A stretch of DNA of 7,140 bases from Gammaproteobacteria bacterium UBA3498 (GTDB lineage Bacteria; Pseudomonadota; Gammaproteobacteria; Pseudomonadales; Pseudohongiellaceae). Shown piece by piece: positions 5,358-7,140 of the stretch. Position 1 is the first letter of the stretch. Every line of letters begins with the position of its first letter. Location of the stretch: NCBI GenBank assembly GCA_002377605.1, contig DFQD01000212.1, positions 1-7,140 on the forward strand, written 5' to 3'. The notes under the pieces were generated by a model. It saw only the letters and a program-made list of their open reading frames with translations, ran no database searches and had not been told where the DNA came from. The position numbers were made by a program, and so were the translations under genes.

Positions 5358-6518
5358 TTAGCAACCGACAAATTCAATAATGTGATCTGCTGCCTGTTCC
5401 ACGGTAATTTCGACTGTGTCGATCACTATTTCTGGTTTTAGAGGATTTTCATAAGGGCTGTCCAGACCGGTAAAATTTTTAATTTCTCCCGCCCGCGCCT
5501 TCTTGTAGAGCCCCTTTGGATCCCTCTGCTCGCAGACATCCAGGCTTGTATCTATAAATACTTCGATAAATTCTTGTTCTGTAAACAAGGACCGTGCCAT
5601 GTCCCGTTCAGCGCGGAAGGGCGAGATAAAACTCGTGATGACTATGAGTCCTGCATCTAGCATAAGCTTGGCGGTTTCCGCTACACGGCGAATATTTTCA
5701 ACTCTATCAGCATCGGTAAAACCTAGATCCTTATTCAGTCCGTGGCGTACGTTATCCCCATCTAAAAGATAAGAGTGACGGCCTTTGGCAATCAATTTCT
5801 TTTCGACCAAGTTTGCGATGGTTGATTTACCTGAACCTGATAAACCGGTGAGCCAAATAATTTTTGGTGCCTGTCGTTTAATTGCTGCGCGACTCTGTTT
5901 GTCTACGTCGAGCGCTTGCCAGTGAACATTGCTGGCACGACGCAATCCGTGCCTGATTCCGCCATCTGCAACAATTATGTCTGAGTCTTTTTCGTAAAGA
6001 GTAAAGTTGCCGGTAGCAGAGCAGATGGAAGTAGAGTCATAAACTATGGGGTCTGTCAAAGCGATATTTGCGACACCAGTTTCATTGGTCGATAAAGTCT
6101 TTGCAGCGATCTGCTTTCTGGTTTCAGTATCTAGACGATACTTTAGCCGACTTACGATAGCTTCTCTTTCGCCGCCAATGGCTTGCAAACGATAGGTTCT
6201 TCCCGGGAGTAATTCCTGCTGACCTAGCCACGCGATTTGTGCTTCAAATTGATCAGTGAACTCTGGTCTTAAATCGGCAGCGGCCAAGATATCACCCGGA
6301 TTCATGTTTACTGAGTAAGTCAGATTTAAATTCAAATCGGCTTCAGCTTCTATGCTAGAGCATTCAGCACCATTTGCTTCAATGCTAAGAATAGAAGTTT
6401 GATGACCTGATGGGGCAGTTACAACACTATCTTCGTTGTTTATCTGACCGCTGATTAGCCTACCGCTAATGCGACTGGATGACTCAACGTCGGTTACTAA
6501 GAAGCGCATTGGTTCCAT
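5358..6518 (-). CDS. cysC: APS kinase (CysC) fused to CysN domains II-III, lacking the CysN GTPase domain
   Basis: About 386 residues from ATG 6516-6518. Residues about 1-205 match the part of CysN after its GTPase domain. They run from a domain II barrel (FLVTDVESSSRISGRLISG) through NPGDILAAAD and FEAQIAWLGQQELLPGRTYRL to a domain III barrel ending RRASNVHWQALDVDK. Residues about 216-386 are a complete APS kinase, which phosphorylates adenylyl-sulfate with ATP to make PAPS. It has the P-loop GLSGSGKST (225-233, Lys231), LDGDNVRHGLNKDLGF (252-267), ISPFRAERD with the family's phospho-Ser position at Ser299, and the lid DPKGLYKKARAGEIKNFTG. Bifunctional CysN-CysC proteins are normally over 600 residues; the GTPase domain (P-loop, DxxG, NKxD) is absent here and upstream DNA codes for another protein. 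The frame can extend to TTG at 6545, 2 bases after the dehydrogenase stop. The ATG has GGGA 8 bases upstream and is preferred. It is probably co-transcribed with that gene. Confidence 0.88.
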   Translation of the reverse strand: MEPMRFLVTDVESSSRISGRLISGQINNEDSVVTAPSGHQTSILSIEANGAECSSIEAEADLNLNLTYSVNMNPGDILAAADLRPEFTDQFEAQIAWLGQQELLPGRTYRLQAIGGEREAIVSRLKYRLDTETRKQIAAKTLSTNETGVANIALTDPIVYDSTSICSATGNFTLYEKDSDIIVADGGIRHGLRRASNVHWQALDVDKQSRAAIKRQAPKIIWLTGLSGSGKSTIANLVEKKLIAKGRHSYLLDGDNVRHGLNKDLGFTDADRVENIRRVAETAKLMLDAGLIVITSFISPFRAERDMARSLFTEQEFIEVFIDTSLDVCEQRDPKGLYKKARAGEIKNFTGLDSPYENPLKPEIVIDTVEITVEQAADHIIEFVGC

Positions 6519-6547
6519 ATTTATTTTCCCAACTTTTCTCCTCAAGG

Positions 6548-7140
6548 TTACTTTGCGCGCTGGTTAAAACGCCGTCCCACTATGGCAGATGCGATGTTAA
6601 CTTTTTGTATGTCAATTGTCCCTCCGGCTATTCCCCAGCCCCAAGCATCTCGCATTTTTTGTTCGATAGGGAACTCTCGGGAGTAACCATAGCCGCCCAT
6701 TAATTGCATGGCTTTGCCTGTTACTTCTCGTGCGATTTCGTTGGCAAAACATTTTGCGATTGAGCTATCTGCAATCGAAGGTAATCCTTGCTCTGCGTTT
6801 GCTACCGCACGATAAAGAAGCAAACGTGCTGCGTCTAACTTTAACTTCATTTCGGCTAGTTGAATTTGTACGGCTTGAAAGTCTACTAGCGGCTTGCTGA
6901 ACTGATTGCGTTCCTGAGTGTAATCAAGTGCGAAATCGAATGCTGATTGTGCAACGGCTAATGACATTGTTGTATTTCCGCAGCGCTCCAGGTCGAATGC
7001 TTCCATTAACTTACTAAAGCCTCCGGCAGGCACTAAAATATTATCGAAGGGAACTTCTACGTTATCGAAATACATATCGGCACTATAAATGCCTCTAAAT
7101 CCCATATGATGATCGCGCTTGCCAAAACTGAATCCATCCG
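6548..7140 (-). CDS. Acyl-CoA dehydrogenase, C-terminal part
   Basis: The frame stays open past the internal ATG at 7105 to the window edge (reading DGFSFGKRDHH before it), so this is a 5'-truncated gene with 196 residues visible. In the family these FAD flavoenzymes oxidise an acyl-CoA at C2-C3 and pass electrons to electron-transfer flavoprotein. Visible parts are the end of the middle beta-domain (MGFRG..., FDNVEVPFDNIL) and the C-terminal helical domain. The latter includes the FAD-contact run QERNQFSKPLVDFQAVQ and the signature QLMGGYGYSREFPIEQKMRDA. The Glu of the MCAD-type motif YEGT is not there (IAGGTIDIQ instead). A Glu in DLERCG (codon 6986-6988) sits where isovaleryl-CoA and long-chain dehydrogenases carry their catalytic base. 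The substrate cannot be fixed from sequence. Its TAA is followed almost at once by the cysC fusion gene, suggesting an operon entering from the right. Confidence 0.92.
   Translation of the reverse strand, partial: DGFSFGKRDHHMGFRGIYSADMYFDNVEVPFDNILVPAGGFSKLMEAFDLERCGNTTMSLAVAQSAFDFALDYTQERNQFSKPLVDFQAVQIQLAEMKLKLDAARLLLYRAVANAEQGLPSIADSSIAKCFANEIAREVTGKAMQLMGGYGYSREFPIEQKMRDAWGWGIAGGTIDIQKVNIASAIVGRRFNQRAK

Noticed and set aside
6519..6545. TTG at 6545 as start of the CysN/CysC fusion
   Set aside because: It is 2 bases after the previous stop, has no ribosome binding site before it, and adds residues not resembling CysN; ATG 6516-6518 with GGGA upstream is better.
6548..7105. A short, complete 185-residue acyl-CoA dehydrogenase
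   Set aside because: The frame continues in recognisable dehydrogenase sequence (GFSFGKR) up to the window edge; it is cut by the window and not a small protein.
1..7140. CRISPR array, IS element, tRNA or phage genes
   Set aside because: No regularly spaced long repeats, transposase motifs, cloverleaf sequences or phage-type proteins were seen on either strand.

Overview
The window looks like a chromosomal segment of a moderately AT-rich gammaproteobacterium. The gene types are core housekeeping ones. The pairing of a psi-like (HolD) DNA polymerase III gene with rimI, and the form of the psi protein, point to the Pseudomonas/Cellvibrio/marine oligotroph side of the class rather than to the enterics. 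This placement is inferred from protein style only. There are no rRNA or tRNA genes, insertion sequences, CRISPR arrays or phage genes.

Left part (1-1750): a plus-strand pair, the end of a psi-like clamp-loader subunit gene followed by rimI, meets a minus-strand pair head-on with only 2 bases between stop codons. The minus-strand pair is a protein with three topoisomerase-type C4 zinc fingers followed by a small two-helix membrane protein. The membrane protein overlaps the zinc-finger gene by 29 bases and appears to start at TTG. A good sigma70-like promoter with an exact TTGACA lies in front of this pair.

Middle (1750-4090): a 330-base gene-free gap is followed by a complete minus-strand hisC (histidinol-phosphate aminotransferase) standing apart from other his genes. 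Upstream of it is an exported protein of a conserved but poorly described family with a lysozyme-like N-terminal motif.

Gap (3975-4691): a gene-free, clearly AT-rich stretch lies between divergently oriented genes. It holds two exact DnaA boxes and two one-mismatch boxes, with a repeated ACAAAAATT sequence at three of them. This is the most striking non-coding structure in the window and may be a DnaA-binding or origin-like element.

Right part (4692-7140): a very acidic 211-residue protein I cannot assign runs on the plus strand toward a minus-strand operon. That operon is the C-terminal two thirds of an acyl-CoA dehydrogenase followed by an unusual sulfate-activation protein. The latter keeps the two beta-barrel domains of CysN and a complete CysC (APS kinase), but lacks the CysN GTPase domain altogether. 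It starts exactly at the domain boundary, just after the dehydrogenase stop, so it looks like a distinct domain architecture and not a random break. Its APS kinase should make PAPS. The link to an acyl-CoA dehydrogenase suggests a sulfated or lipid-derived product, but that is speculation.
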